Translations under genes and position numbers: made by a program
The notes under the pieces: model-generated
What the model was told of the DNA's origin: nothing
What the model saw: only the letters and a program-made list of their open reading frames with translations
Database searches by the model: none
Assembly: GCA_022570795.1 (NCBI GenBank)
Contig: JAKUDP010000004.1
Coordinates: forward strand, 1,674,001 to 1,738,000
DNA from: Sphaerulina vaccinii
Taxonomy: Eukaryota; Ascomycota; Dothideomycetes; Mycosphaerellales; Mycosphaerellaceae
Direction of reading: 5' to 3'
Length of the DNA stretch: 64,000 nucleotides
Shown: in pieces, positions 10,970 through 22,500 of the stretch
Position numbering within the stretch: the first letter of the stretch is position 1
Layout of the letters: each line of letters starts with the position of its first letter

Positions 10970-13434
10970 TCATCCGACCTTTTCAAACTTGAACTTGCCA
11001 GCAACACGATCATCACTTTGCAGCCTGAAAGACACTCTGGAAATCAGTCGTTCTCCTTGGTTGTTGCCATCGAACTCGTTCTGGTATTGATGCTCTAGTG
11101 CTGCAACCAGCAGCTGAGTCGGAGAACGGAATCGCCGTCTGTCGATGAATGTGCCAATGAAGACTTCTGCGATCACGACCAGACATCCAATGCAAGTGAC
11201 AACCAGCCCAACATAGGAAGTCCGCGATTGTAGGCCATATGCCCAGACGTATATGCGGGCATCGCGATGGAATATTGGTTGATCTGTGGTTGGCGTCATG
11301 CTAGAGCTCACCGCGGTATCGTTGTAGTCGATCAGGCTCAGCATTTGCATGATCGGGATAAAGGCGTAGGCATTCAATCGATAATGATTAGCACTTCGCA
11401 CTGGATCTGAACCAAGATAGGCCTCGGTCTCCCAGAGATCATCAAACATCTTGAGAAGTCCCACTACTGTGGGGTTTGTGCTAGGAAGCGAGCACCCGTC
11501 GCAGGCAGACCAAGTGGTGAGCGTCCATGCTGGATCAATGGCAACTCTCGAAAAGTCTCGTAGGGTCATGCCATTTGTGAAGCTTTTGAAGATTAGTGCA
11601 TGAATACTGAGGGTTGAAGGCATCATACTAACTTCAGATCATAGTTCGTAACGTATAGAGGATTCGTGATGATAGATGTGTCCAGGCTATAGTCCGCAAA
11701 AGTCTGAAAGGCTGCGAAATCTATGGCGATGGCTGAAATGTTCGGATGGTCCACGTCAACGTCTTGGGGGTTCGAGGTAAACTCCCACGTCGTTACATTA
11801 CGAGATCGTGACGATAGATCGTCTTCCAGACTAGTGTTGAAGAACGCGTCCCAGTCACATGTCGATGGTGGATGATCTCCCAGACACTCGTTGCCGAAGT
11901 CTCCCTGCGATAGACTGGAAGGCAATTTGCCATTGAATAGAAAAGCTGCTCGAGGAGAGCTGTGAATCATCACAGTAATGTTTAGTGAGTAGAATCCCTC
12001 CTCCCTATAGTAGCCATCCATACTGAAATTTGCGGTCTTGTAGCCATCGTTCCAGCCGACGCCCACGCTGATGCACCTGGTATAGCTCCCGATTGGGGTC
12101 GACCCGTTGCACGAACCTTGCCAGCACATCGGGGTATTCGATAGATCATAAGATGCATAGCACCTTACACTTTTGTCTTGGGCAATCTTGACAGTCCAGC
12201 TCCTGCGCTCATCGTAGCCGGACCAGACATTCGTATGGGCTCCCAGTATCGGGCCGTTGCGACGGATGGATGTCTGTACTGTGTTGTTCAATTCGATGTA
12301 GCTGGAGAGGTCGTTACTCGCAACGCTTTGGCCTGAAGAAATGTTTCTCACAATGTTCAGATCCTGATTGAGACGCGACAGGACCGCACGGCTGGGGACC
12401 CAGGTGATACGCTCGAAGGTCCGGTTGCCGACAGGAATCACAGTCATGTTGTATGTGAAAGAAATAGAATCTTGAACAGTCACTGCTTCCTCAATATCCT
12501 GGGTGGCAATGTAGCCTCCAGTCCAGCCCTCCAGCGTGGTCCACCAGTTGCCAGCACAGGTATAATCTCTCTGTGCGAAGTCGTAAGCTGTGCAGCTGCC
12601 TAGCCCGGCATCTTCAACCAGTGTACTGTTCGTGGTCGGAGAGGTGCCTGCATTGAGAGCTACGAATTGAGTGTGGTCGTAAGACTTGGTCGTAATCCAT
12701 TGTAGGGATGGCAATAACAAAACAGCGATTGATGGTCCCATAAGATTGCAAATTACGCACAGAAACATCGTGGCCGCAACGAATATGTAAATCCGTTTTC
12801 TGCCCTTGCGTTGGTGCAGTCGAGCAGTGTGCACACGGCGAAGTGTGGTCCAGAGGAGAGGATCAAAGATGGCTGGTAGATTTGCGAATTCGCTGGGTCG
12901 AGTAAGGTATCCCACAGGTAGACCGGAGCGCTTGCTAGCCAGATACATTGTGGTCAGGTACACGAGCCACGTAGCTATCAGAATGAACCATACTTCCAGA
13001 GCTTTGGCTGCCAGCTGTAAAGCGCCGAAGAGATTGCGCGATTCTTTGGCATATCTAGCGGGGAGCGCCATTGCATTCTGAGCAATGTCGTAGTCGTTGT
13101 TATGCCAAGTATATACTCCCGGCAAACACTGACCGAGTGGACACCATGCACTGGCGCCGATGACCTGTTGCTTGATGTTCAGAATGAGAAGCGCAAAGAT
13201 GGGAAGAAGCCATAGCAGCGCAAAGATCTGTATTACGATGGTCTTGGCCACTGGAGGCTTCTCCGGCTCGTCGTGGTCATGCTTCTCGTCGAGCAATGCA
13301 TCTTCGGACTCGTAGCCTGGCAGACCCGGTGTAGACGGAGTGTAAGTTGTATCGGTAGTAGCGAATGAGAATCGCGGGTGGGTCTGATGTGTTGGATTCA
13401 ATGGGGCCAGTTCAAAGTTGCGGAAGGGCTCCAT
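10970..13434 (-). CDS. Large fungal membrane protein with an extracellular domain, function unknown
   Basis: Two exons (13434-11633 and 11582-10970) join in frame across a 50-bp intron (11583-11632: GTTAGT, GCACTAATC, AAAG), giving 804 residues. The acidic cytoplasmic N-terminus is followed by three hydrophobic segments at about 65-87, 148-168 and 218-245. A long luminal or extracellular part follows, rich in N-glycosylation sequons (NST, NMT, NRT, NIS, NGS, NFS, NVT). One more hydrophobic segment near residue 725 precedes a short basic tail. The open frame extends three codons upstream of the chosen ATG, but only with a TTG. This layout is common among lineage-specific membrane proteins of filamentous ascomycetes; I cannot name a family or function from the sequence alone. 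Confidence 0.75.
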
Positions 13435-14040
13435 GATGAGCAACGGAAACCGGATTGCCTGAAGAGGAGTTCATCGACGCAGATCTAGGGAATAGGTCAA
13501 GAGGACTTCAAATGGATCAGCTCGTGCAACAAAAGATAAGAGACCGTCTCTCAGCCTTGTGCACCCGGATGGGGGTGTGATGGCGGACGACCGAGCCCCG
13601 CAAATGCCGTGGGCACATTGCGAAAAGCAGCGTACACTGCAGTCAGGCTGTGAGATTCGCGTCCGAAGGTCGACAGAAGCTGAGCAGCTATGGCGCACTC
13701 CGCTGTCAATGAGCTCGCAACATGTGGTTGAGCACATGAGAAACGCCTCCAGCCTTTTTAGAAGCAAGTACTGCCCGACTTCGGAATTTGTGCCTGCATG
13801 TACTTCAGAGGGTAGTTTGAACCAGTTTTTCGATGAGGTGAGGTCTGTGAAGAAGAGTTGGTTCGTGAAGGAAGTCAAAGTTGAAGGCAAGGCAGTCGCG
13901 TTTCACAATTTTGGACTTGGACTTGGACCCCTGCCCAACACCAACAACAGCTTGCACTTCCTCATCACTCACTCATATTTTGCACTCCACTGAACATAAC
14001 ACTCTCTCACCCTCGTAAAACCCTCACCGAAGCCGTCGCA
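13435..14040. other. Divergent intergenic region between the membrane protein and YIP1
   Basis: This probably holds both promoters. The final 60 bases are C/T-rich with CACCAACACC-like pyrimidine stretches, typical of fungal leaders. Open frames on both strands (13559-13993 plus, 13471-13890 minus) overlap each other and lack recognisable content. Confidence 0.5.
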
Positions 14041-15122
14041 ATGAGTTACGGCTACCAATCCCCACCCAACAACGCCTATGCCTCATCCAACCCATCCCAA
14101 AACCTCAACTTCTACCAATCCTCCTACTCAACCACACAACAGCCCGGGACAGTCTCAGGACAAACAACACCTTTCCAAGCAGCATATGGAAACTCCGCAC
14201 AGCAATCACAAGGTTTTGACCAACCATACGCAGCAGCAGCCTCAGGAGGAAACTATGGCTTTGGGGCATTTCCAGGACAGCCAGGAGCGAGTGGACAGAT
14301 GGGCACAGGGCAGGGAGGCTTAAGAACAGGATGGCTGGCGGCATTTGGGACAGAGGGATATGATGGGGAACCGCCGCTGTTGGAAGAGCTGGGGGTGAAC
14401 TTTAGGCATATACAGATGAAGGTGGGTCTATCACCGAGTATGAGAGAGGGTGTGAGCTGACAAGAAGATGTGAACAGACACTGACTGTCCTAAACCCTAT
14501 GGCGAGGATAGATCAACACATCATGGACGATGCAGATCTCGCTGGACCTTTCCTCTTTTGCGCAATGTTCGGGACGTTCTTGCTATTAGTGAGTCCTGCC
14601 TCTCAAAAGCGACCTCGTATGCTCATACTAACATTTCTATGACAGTCCGGAAAGCTCTGGTTCGGCTATGTCTGCGGCCTCGCAGCCTTGGGAGCCTTCA
14701 GCCTCCATTTCGTCTTCAGCATGATGTCTCCACCCCTATCATCAGACGAAGTCGCCGCAATACAAAACCACAGCAGCGCAAGCCAATACCACGGATCCTC
14801 ACACTTCTCGTCAACCCTCACCCTAGGGAGGTCAAGTTCTGTCCTAGGATACTGTCTTCTCCCACTCGTCTTTGCGAGCTTACTCGGGGTCGCCCTACCT
14901 CTGGACACCTTTATTGGATACTGCCTAGTCAGTCTGGCGATAGCGTGGTGCACGTACTCCAGCTCAGCAATGTTCTGTGTTGTTGGTAGGATGACGAATA
15001 TGAGAGGTCTGGTGGCGTATCCTCTAGCGCTGTTTTATGTTGGGTTTGGCATCATGGCTGTCTTCTCGAGTAGAGGGACTGGAAGAATTGACCAAATGAC
15101 GAAGACTGCTGCTGGGTTGTAG
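14041..15122 (+). CDS. YIP1: Yip1-family Golgi membrane protein
   Basis: Yip1/YIPF5 proteins bind prenylated Rab GTPases and act in COPII vesicle formation and ER-Golgi transport. Three exons (14041-14421, 14478-14588, 14646-15122) join in frame across introns of 56 and 57 bp, giving 322 residues. The N-terminus is a Gln/Ser/Tyr/Gly-rich cytosolic tail. The conserved block EPPLLEELGVNF is followed by a segment running from TLTVLNP to DLAGPF, as in YIPF5. Five hydrophobic segments make up the rest, starting at FLFCAMFGTFLLL and including GKLWFGYVCGLAALGAF. The ATG is preceded by GTCGCA, and a C-rich leader supports this start. Family assignment is firm; Yip1 is favoured over other Yip paralogs because of the LLEELG...DLAGP signature. 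Confidence 0.92.
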
Positions 15123-16289
15123 AGCTTCCGTCTATGGACGACTGATGCTAGAAGTTGGTTATTTAGCGTACGGCATAGCGTGATGAAGGACAGAAAGGCG
15201 CATAGAGCTGCATGAAAATCATGCCAATCAGGCCCATCTCGGCTGCCTGGGACTTCAGTAAGACCAACGACGTCTCAGCCATGATGCCATTCGAAGCAAT
15301 AACCTTCCAGAACTGATTGCCAGGATATGCCTCTTCAGCAAAGCCAGTCAATGCAAGCATTCCTGAGGCCATCGCAAGGGACATCACGTCACACATCAAT
15401 GCCAAGTCCTGCAACCACTACCACCTTCCGCTTGAGTGCTAAACACCACGGTAACACCTTCTGCTTTGTTGATCCTAGTCAAAGCATCGCACACCTCTAG
15501 CCACTCAGGTGTTGCACTTCCACATGTCGATCTTCGACCAATCCTCTTGGTATACTGCTGCCCCGCCTGTCAAGACTAGAGGTGATTTTATTACGTCAAA
15601 AATACCTTTATGATATGATAATCACGTACTAGCGCTTATATAGTAAGATCGTCTTGTGAGTGGTTAGTTCGTGTCGATTTCGCGTTTCCTACGAAAAGCT
15701 GACCTTTATCGACAATAGTAGTTCCAGGTCGACTTGCAAAGAGCAAAACTCTACTTTTCTATCCGTCGACGTCGCTGTCGTTGCGCGAGAACGTAGCCAG
15801 TCGAGACATTCAGACTCTTAGGTAAGCAGCTTCTATTCCTCCCTCCGCTACGCCTATCACGGGCTTAGGAAAGGCATTTTGTGGCAACATAAACGACCTT
15901 TATGATAGGATCATGCTAAACCTACTAGAGTTAGACTGTGATCACGATATATTGTAATAGCATCCCTAGTCAAGACTCGTCAGCCTCTTCTTGGCACGCT
16001 GATACATTGAACTTCATGTTTCATAGTAGTACGGCTGTATAGCCGATCTACGAAAGAAGTACATATGACGTGAAGTTGATGACTTCCACTCCGTGACTAA
16101 CTTATCAGTTTGTTTCCACTTTCACGATCACCGAACAGAGGGCCATCGTACCAGCTACCACCTCCAAGGCAGCAACCATCATATCACATCAATCACATCA
16201 GCCATACTCAAGAACAACACAACGAAGAAGAACTAGCTCTAAACATACGCCAGAACAAAAGAAACGTTACCATCACATCAAACATCAAG
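15123..16289. other. Intergenic region with weak repeat remnants
   Basis: No supported gene. A minus-strand open frame at 15163-15414 has no recognisable domain. Two related blocks containing ACCTTTATGATA lie about 290 bp apart (about 15605 and 15897), each preceded by similar text, which may be the trace of a small decayed repeat. The end of the region (16110-16289) is A/C-rich and is read as leader of the following gene. Confidence 0.4.
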
Positions 16290-16844
16290 ATGTCCGGACG
16301 TCAAATAACCCTCACTCTGGTCCTAGCGACGCTCGCTATCGCCCAAGATACCTCCGTGCCAACAATCGACATAAACACAATCCCCACAATAACAATCACA
16401 GACAACATGGTTACGGCTTCAGATACAACAGACTACAATACTCTGATCCCGCCCACCGACACACAAGAAATCGTGACTTTAACAGGAGTAGCTTGCATAC
16501 CCGAAGAATCACAGCTCGTCTCCATACAAACAGACACTGTGATCCAGACTGGACCTTTGACAGTAACACCAGTCTGCGGACAAAGTGTCACGCCTACTGG
16601 GACCGAGACGGGAAGCATGACTACTGCTGTTTTGGAGAGTGGGACTATTAATGGGACTGTGGCGATGACAAGTGAAAGTGGAATGTCTTCTACGTCTACT
16701 GAATCTACGACAAGTGGTCAAACGTCAAGTTCAGCGACGAGTGCACCTGTACAGACGCAGAGCGGTAGTCTCGCCGATCGAGTAATCGTGGGAGGTGGAG
16801 TTGCAGGGGTTCTCGGAGTTGTTGCTGGGGTGCTTGTGCTATAG
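16290..16844 (+). CDS. Small Ser/Thr-rich GPI-anchored cell-wall or surface protein
   Basis: A 184-residue protein with the classic plan of a fungal GPI protein. It has an N-terminal signal peptide (about residues 1-18, ending AIA before QD) and a central region rich in Ser, Thr and Gly with few charged residues. Its C-terminus is a strongly hydrophobic tail (VIVGGGVAGVLGVVAGVLVL) with no charge after it, as needed for GPI attachment. Two cysteines lie in the first part (ACIP and PVCGQ). The ATG at 16290 (ATCAAG ATG) is chosen although the frame is open further upstream, because only this start places the signal peptide at the N-terminus. No enzyme domain is visible. It is probably a structural wall or surface protein; its exact role is unknown. 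Confidence 0.8.
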   Translation: MSGRQITLTLVLATLAIAQDTSVPTIDINTIPTITITDNMVTASDTTDYNTLIPPTDTQEIVTLTGVACIPEESQLVSIQTDTVIQTGPLTVTPVCGQSVTPTGTETGSMTTAVLESGTINGTVAMTSESGMSSTSTESTTSGQTSSSATSAPVQTQSGSLADRVIVGGGVAGVLGVVAGVLVL

Positions 16845-17260
16845 AGCTGACGTTTGAGCAGCGTAGTCCTTGAAGGTATGAAGAGACAAGTGTTGCAAGT
16901 AAAGATCATTTCGCTCGTTCAGTATCCGACCCGGCCTAAGCTCTCGAGTCCTCTATTAACGACAAAACAAAAACTTTTACTCCATTCCATCCCATAGTCC
17001 TTCTACCCTCCCTAGCGTCTCCACGGCCTCATCACTCAGAATCATCCTCATAACTGTCGCCGCTCCAGTCCACAGAGATTTCGTCGGACTCTGACGAACG
17101 CGACCAACTCGCTCGCCAATCTGACAACCTGAATCAAGGCTCGCATACTGTCATTGGCGTTCTACACCACACTCCCTTCAGGTATCTCATTTTTGATATG
17201 AGGATCCGGTGGGCAAGCCGCGGAGGCTTCAGCCAAGCGCCAGCCATAGAGTGCAAGCAC
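16845..17260. other. Convergent 3' region between the GPI protein and AGM1
   Basis: No independent gene is supported. On the minus strand, after the introner-like intron, a short frame is open from about 17260 to 17165. Another at about 17080-17040 ends in an acidic Ser/Asp/Glu stretch. These could be spliced 3' untranslated sequence or an alternative C-terminal extension of AGM1, but the frame is closed by the TAG at 17367-17369. Confidence 0.35.
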
Positions 17261-17366
17261 CTGCAAGAAAGGTAAGCAAGTATCTCTGAAGAGCGCGACT
17301 GTGTCTCAAGGAGTCTGTCTCTGAGCTCGTCGCCTCAGTCAAAGAAAGATCGGAGAGAGTACTTAC
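17261..17366 (-). repeat. Introner-like element, copy B, just after the AGM1 stop codon
   Basis: A 106-bp intron-shaped element on the AGM1 strand, GTAAGT...TTGCAG. It shares with copies A and C the blocks GACAGACT, TTGAGAC and AGAGATACTTGC, followed by TTACC and a pyrimidine stretch. The first base lies immediately 3' of the TAG stop codon, so it would be a 3' UTR intron. It is orientated with the gene. Confidence 0.75.
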
Positions 17367-19073
17367 CTAGGGTTCACTCTTCGTGACGACAAGGTTGCCA
17401 ACCGAGACTATCATGTGGTCAACATCATATGGCTCGCTAGCCTCTCCATAGATTCTGACAGCATCTTCAGTTCCAGAAGCTCGAACGAAGCAGCGACCGT
17501 TCTTGTACTTGGCCACTTCGAGGTCGATTCTTTCTTGCAGGCCATCAGGAGTCTGTAACTTCTGTTCAGCGGTTCCGGGGACAGTGGTGAATTTCGATCG
17601 GTCTGGGACTTTCTGCTTGGCGAGTTTGTTGGGCATATCCTTGTATGTGGCTAGCCACTCTTTGACTGTCCACTCCTTGTGCGCGAGAATGGCTTCAACG
17701 AGGAGGAAGTCTGAGATGGCGTCGCCGACGGTCTGGTTGATGAGTTCTGTCAGGCCTCGAAGAGTTTCCAAGTGTTCGAGCTGGTTTGGTGATTGAGGTT
17801 CCTCTTTGTAGATAGTGCGCAAAGCATTGCTTCCGAAAAGGATTGTCCCGTGGCCATTGGCTTCGAAGTAGACTCCGATGTCGTAGCGGGCTGCCTCGTG
17901 GTGGAGATGCTTGACACCGGTAGGCGTGAACACTGATTTGAGCTTCAAAGTGTCTGTGATGTATCTTGTAGAGGCACCATTCGCGTATGCAGTCTGCACA
18001 ACGCCAATCTTGATTTTGTCCGCTAGGCCCGCCTTAAGGACCAGCTCTCCCAAGAAAGATGCTGCCAGAGTTGCGATACGGTCTCCATCCAGAAGTCTGA
18101 AGACTTTACCTTCCTCTTCAAAGTAGTAAACGATGCGATCAGCGTCGCCATCGAACGAGCACCAGCGTGCGTAAGGTTTGCCATTGAACCCGACCGGCAC
18201 TCGTTGGTTCGTCTTGACATAGTCGGCTCCGCAATCCTTGTTGAGCATTTTGTCGTCCTCAATGCGGTCGTTTTCCACAGTGATGTTGAGACCTGTCGGA
18301 GGAAGGTGCTTCATCAACTCCTTCAATTTCGGTGCGCCCACGCCATTCGCACAGTCTACCGTCACTGGACTTCTCGGCTTGGTGTACTTCATGACAGTGG
18401 CGAAAGCAGCAGACAGCTTCTTGTAGTATCCCTCTTCCGAGATCTCGCCATAAGGATTGGCATCATCTTTGGTGTTGGTGGCACGTACGAGGTAGTGCAA
18501 CTGTGGGGTAGTCAAGATGCCAAAGTCTTTCGCCTCCACGTTTGTTGCCCTCAAGCCAGCCTGGACGGCCTTCACTAATCGCACACCAGAAGGTCTCGTG
18601 TCGCGTCCATAGATAACGTTGGCGGTCTTATCGACATCGATCTTGAACTCTTGCACGATCTGAGCATAAGCATGCATCGTCTCTTCTGGTGTCTTTCCGT
18701 TCACAATATGAGTTGCCCACTTCTCCCACTCTTGCTCCAGCATCTCTCCCATTGGGTCGACAAGCTTGACACCGTTGTCTTCGGCGGGGTTGTGCGAGGC
18801 AGTGATCATGATTCCAATTGTCTGCCCATTGAGCTTCCTCGAGCGAAGACCAGCCAGCAGTCCCATCCCGTACATGACATGGTCGAGGAGTTCTCCTCTC
18901 GTTCTAAAGCCAGCTGTGCCGTACGTGAAGTCGCCATATTTCTCTGGGCGAGGAAAGCGGTCCACGGACTCGACAATGAATTTGGCCATCTCGCCTTTGG
19001 TATCGAATGTACCTGGTGCCATGTTGATGGTGTTGGTGCCAGGTCGAGCGTCTCTGTGGATTTTCGAGGCCAT
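17367..19073 (-). CDS. AGM1: Phosphoacetylglucosamine mutase
   Basis: This enzyme converts N-acetylglucosamine-6-phosphate to the 1-phosphate in the UDP-GlcNAc pathway that feeds chitin, N-glycans and GPI anchors (EC 5.4.2.3; yeast Pcm1/Agm1). It is a single open frame of 568 residues. The four signature sites of the alpha-D-phosphohexomutase family are present in order: the phosphoserine loop TASHNP (Ser93), the metal loop DGDADR (308-313), the sugar loop FEANGHGT (403-410) and the phosphate site RASGTED (531-537). The length matches fungal and animal homologs (about 540-560) with a short N-terminal extension; a second Met at residue 18 could also serve as the start. The C-terminus after EASEP is less conserved. 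Introner-like introns lie in both flanking untranslated regions. The function is secure. Confidence 0.96.
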   Translation of the reverse strand: MASKIHRDARPGTNTINMAPGTFDTKGEMAKFIVESVDRFPRPEKYGDFTYGTAGFRTRGELLDHVMYGMGLLAGLRSRKLNGQTIGIMITASHNPAEDNGVKLVDPMGEMLEQEWEKWATHIVNGKTPEETMHAYAQIVQEFKIDVDKTANVIYGRDTRPSGVRLVKAVQAGLRATNVEAKDFGILTTPQLHYLVRATNTKDDANPYGEISEEGYYKKLSAAFATVMKYTKPRSPVTVDCANGVGAPKLKELMKHLPPTGLNITVENDRIEDDKMLNKDCGADYVKTNQRVPVGFNGKPYARWCSFDGDADRIVYYFEEEGKVFRLLDGDRIATLAASFLGELVLKAGLADKIKIGVVQTAYANGASTRYITDTLKLKSVFTPTGVKHLHHEAARYDIGVYFEANGHGTILFGSNALRTIYKEEPQSPNQLEHLETLRGLTELINQTVGDAISDFLLVEAILAHKEWTVKEWLATYKDMPNKLAKQKVPDRSKFTTVPGTAEQKLQTPDGLQERIDLEVAKYKNGRCFVRASGTEDAVRIYGEASEPYDVDHMIVSVGNLVVTKSEP

Positions 19074-19148
19074 GCGAGGAGGAGCTGTCCTCCTGGGTTG
19101 TTACAGCTCTTGTTTCAGGTCGTTCCCGCCCGTGCGACTAAGTTGTCT

Positions 19149-19289
19149 CTGAGAGTAGCAGGGAGAAGGGTTAGCAAGTATCTCTGAATGAAATCGATTG
19201 GCTCTCAACCAGTCTGTCTGCGAGCTTGTTGCCGTGGTAGGCTCAAGCTCGCGGAGACACACCAAAGAGATGGCATGTCTTTTACCTAC
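19149..19289 (-). repeat. Introner-like element, copy C, in the AGM1 5' leader
   Basis: A 137-141 bp element upstream of the AGM1 ATG on the same strand. It contains GTAGGTAAAAGACATGCC, CGAGCTTG, GACAGACT, GGTTGAGA and AGAGATACTTGCTAACCC, ending CTACTCTCAG. It matches copy A most closely, including ATGCCATCTCT near the 5' end and an identical 22-base 3' block around the branch point. The 5' splice site could be 19289 (GTAGGT) or 19285 (GTAAAA). It is read as a 5' UTR intron. Confidence 0.75.
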
Positions 19290-19559
19290 TACTTTGCTTG
19301 TTCGGTGGAGCTGATGCTGTGAATATACTGCGATTAGCTGATGTTCGTGGAGCAAAGATCAAGAAGAAGCTTGTGACAATGGCTCACAGGCAGCTCTTCT
19401 TCAGCTAGGCAGATTGGAAGAGGCTGTGTATGAACTAAGGTAGATGTCGGCAGATTCAGTCGCTGACGGCTCGCACAGACCCCTGTAAGCTGCAACTTAC
19501 ACCCTCGGTTCGACGTTTCTGAGGCCTTAAGTATTAGTTCTGAGTTAGCAGTTCGATAG

Positions 19560-22500
19560 CGACTTATCGACTAGCTTACAGGCGTGTCGATTATACTAAT
19601 AGGCTGAAGTTTGATAGTGTTGTTACTAGAAAGAGTAATTCTATAGAGATTTAGTCTTTAAAGCTATTCGGTAGTACCTACGCGCTAAGAGCCCCTCTTT
19701 TGCTTCCTTAGCTACGCTTCTATAGTCTTAACTATTACTTAATTAACTCGAATAATACCCTATATCGCTTGCAAATTACTCCAAACTCGAGGAATTACTA
19801 TATCTAAGCTATCTAAAGTATAGTAAGAAGAACTACTTACTATAGTAAAGCGTGCAGTATAGGAGGATAGTGCCGCCAGACCGAGTAAGACCCGATAGGT
19901 ATATAATCTACGCGTTAAAGAGTTCCGAGTATATACTATTTCCTTTTATACTTATTAGTTATAGTACTAATCTAGGAGGTAGAAATAGTACAAGGAGATT
20001 AAGGAGTACCTAGAGCTAGATACCGACCTTGTTACCGAAGACAAGCTAATCCTCTTTCTTTAAGAGCAAGTAATCGGCAGGCCGCTACTAAATATAAGTA
20101 TTATCTATAAGGTAATAATAGAGTAGGGTTAAGAGCTATCTAATAGCTATTAGATAGTTAAATAATACGTCTCTACTATAGCCTCGCTATAGAGGGAGCA
20201 AAAGGCTACAAATTAGCTAAGATGTCCGACTATATTGCGATCGGCTATATTAGCTAGTATATTAAAGGCTATAAAATAGAACAAATAGTATAAGAATCTT
20301 AAGAACTATATTAATTATAGTACTAACCAAATGTCGTCTATCTACGACAAAGAAGGCTATTAGTATATTATTAATAGTCTATAGAATAGTAATATTTCGA
20401 ACAAGAACTAGCTTAATATAAGGAACCTAGTAGACTTTATAACTCGCTATTATAGTATATTATAAGGCGACAATTTATATAAGAGTAAGCTATATAATCT
20501 AATACTTAAAAGCCTACTAGAGGAAGGTAGCTAGCTCTATTATATTATTATTATAGGTATTAGTAGGATAAAGACGAACTAGGAGTTTAATAAAACTAGC
20601 TATTCTAGCTATATAAGGAACAAGAACGCTTGCAGATACTCTATCGGAACTTTTGCTATCTAGTTGTTCTATTGCTAGTACTATATAAAAGAGCTGCTAC
20701 CAAATTTCTTATAGAGATAGAGCTAGTACTATATAAAGATATTTCTAGTAGATAAGGCAAAGCCTACTATATAGATATCTACTAATTCGTAGTATTAGAA
20801 TATAAAGAATATCCTCGTAGCTAATAATATTATATCTACAAAGGTAATATACTTAGGCCGTATTATAGTAGTTCGAGAAGCCGAAGTAGGTAGAGTTGCA
20901 TAATTGCAGATATAGAGAGGGGGTAAGTACTTATTTCTTCCTTATTCTATAGGATTCTATAGTACTACTATAGACCGCAATATCCTAAAACTATAGGCAA
21001 AGGGAATCTCTAATACCTATAGTAATATCTAATCGACTATTTACCTTCTCTATTAGTAGGTAAAAAATCTATAAATTTTAGGCCTTAAATCTAAGAAGAT
21101 TCGAGAAGCTTTTGTTAAGAATAAGACTATAGAATTCGACTACTAAATAATATTAACTATATATACTAGTAACAATATATAGTTATAAGACTTTATAGGC
21201 TCTTCGAATATACTATTATTAGCTTTAGCCTACGATATAGTTATAATCCGAGTAGTATTGCGATTATAGTATATTGTCGAAGAAGCTATATATTTTTCTT
21301 TATATTCTATGGGACTAGCCGAAATACACCTCCGAGCTTCCGCGATATATCTTATAAGTTTATATAATAGATTTACGAACTTCGGCTATTAAGAACTTAA
21401 TAACTATTATTACTTCTATTATATATACTAGCAGGGGATTAATCTACTAGCTCGTAGCTATCTTCTAGTCTACTTTGTAGGTCTATATATACTCTAGATT
21501 ATATATACTATTATTAGTTAGAAAATATAAACTTATACTAACTTATAGGCTATAGGTTACTAGAATTCGGATGCTTTAAGTAGTATATACCTCGACAAGC
21601 TGCCTTTATAGATAATCTACTATATTGCTAGCTTCGAGCTTAAACCTAGTACTTACTACTTACTATAGTAGATAATAGAGCTACTAGAATACCTATAGAA
21701 GATAATATTTCTATAGCTAGATTAATAGAATAATAAGTATTAGTAGACAAGGCCTATTTATAACTACGATCTAGCTACGTAGGACTTTATTAAGCTTCTT
21801 TACTATCTATATATAGTCTTACTATAGGACTTAGTTATCCTATAGTACTACTATTCTCTATATCTAATATAGTAATAGCCTATCTTCTAGTATAGAGACT
21901 ATACTATATTCGTAGGCAATATTAACCGAGAGATATAGCTTAATCTAGTATAGCCTATAGCTATAGAGATTTAATACCTAGTTCTTTTATTATTTTATAA
22001 GCTTACTACTATTAAGAACTTACTAGTTGTACTATAGCTTATATATAAGTAATAGTAGCAGAGGTAGAATAATTGTTTCGAGACTATAGAATAATATATT
22101 ATCTAGCAGACTATATCGTAGTTTAAATAGTTACTAAATTAGTTATTTATATAGATAAGAAGCCTTTTTACTATAACTAAAGCTACTATAGCTAGGCCTA
22201 GATCTACTCTATAACCTACTTTGCGAGCTTAATTACTATTACTAGACTTTATAAGTTCCTTTATATAGTAGTCAAGCTCTATACCTATGGCCGGAGCGTC
22301 TACTATAACCGCTATGCCCTCGTTCGATGCGACTTCCTTTAGTTTTTCTAATCTTAGTATATAAGGGCTAGCCTTACTAATATTATAGTAGATATAAGAG
22401 CTATAATAGCGTATAGATACTATACTAATAGAGATACTAGCTACTAAAACAATATACTAACCTTACTTTAATAGTATTTAAGCTAGTATTAACTAGGTAC

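Noticed and set aside
13559..13993. 144-codon frame upstream of YIP1
   Set aside because: It lies in the divergent promoter, overlaps an opposite-strand frame of similar size and has no protein family character.
15163..15414. Minus-strand frame of 83 codons
   Set aside because: Some helical character, but no known motif, no start context and no neighbouring exons.
17040..17260. C-terminal extension exon of AGM1 after the introner-like intron
   Set aside because: The frame is already closed by the TAG directly before the splice donor, and the preceding C-terminus fits the normal end of the family.
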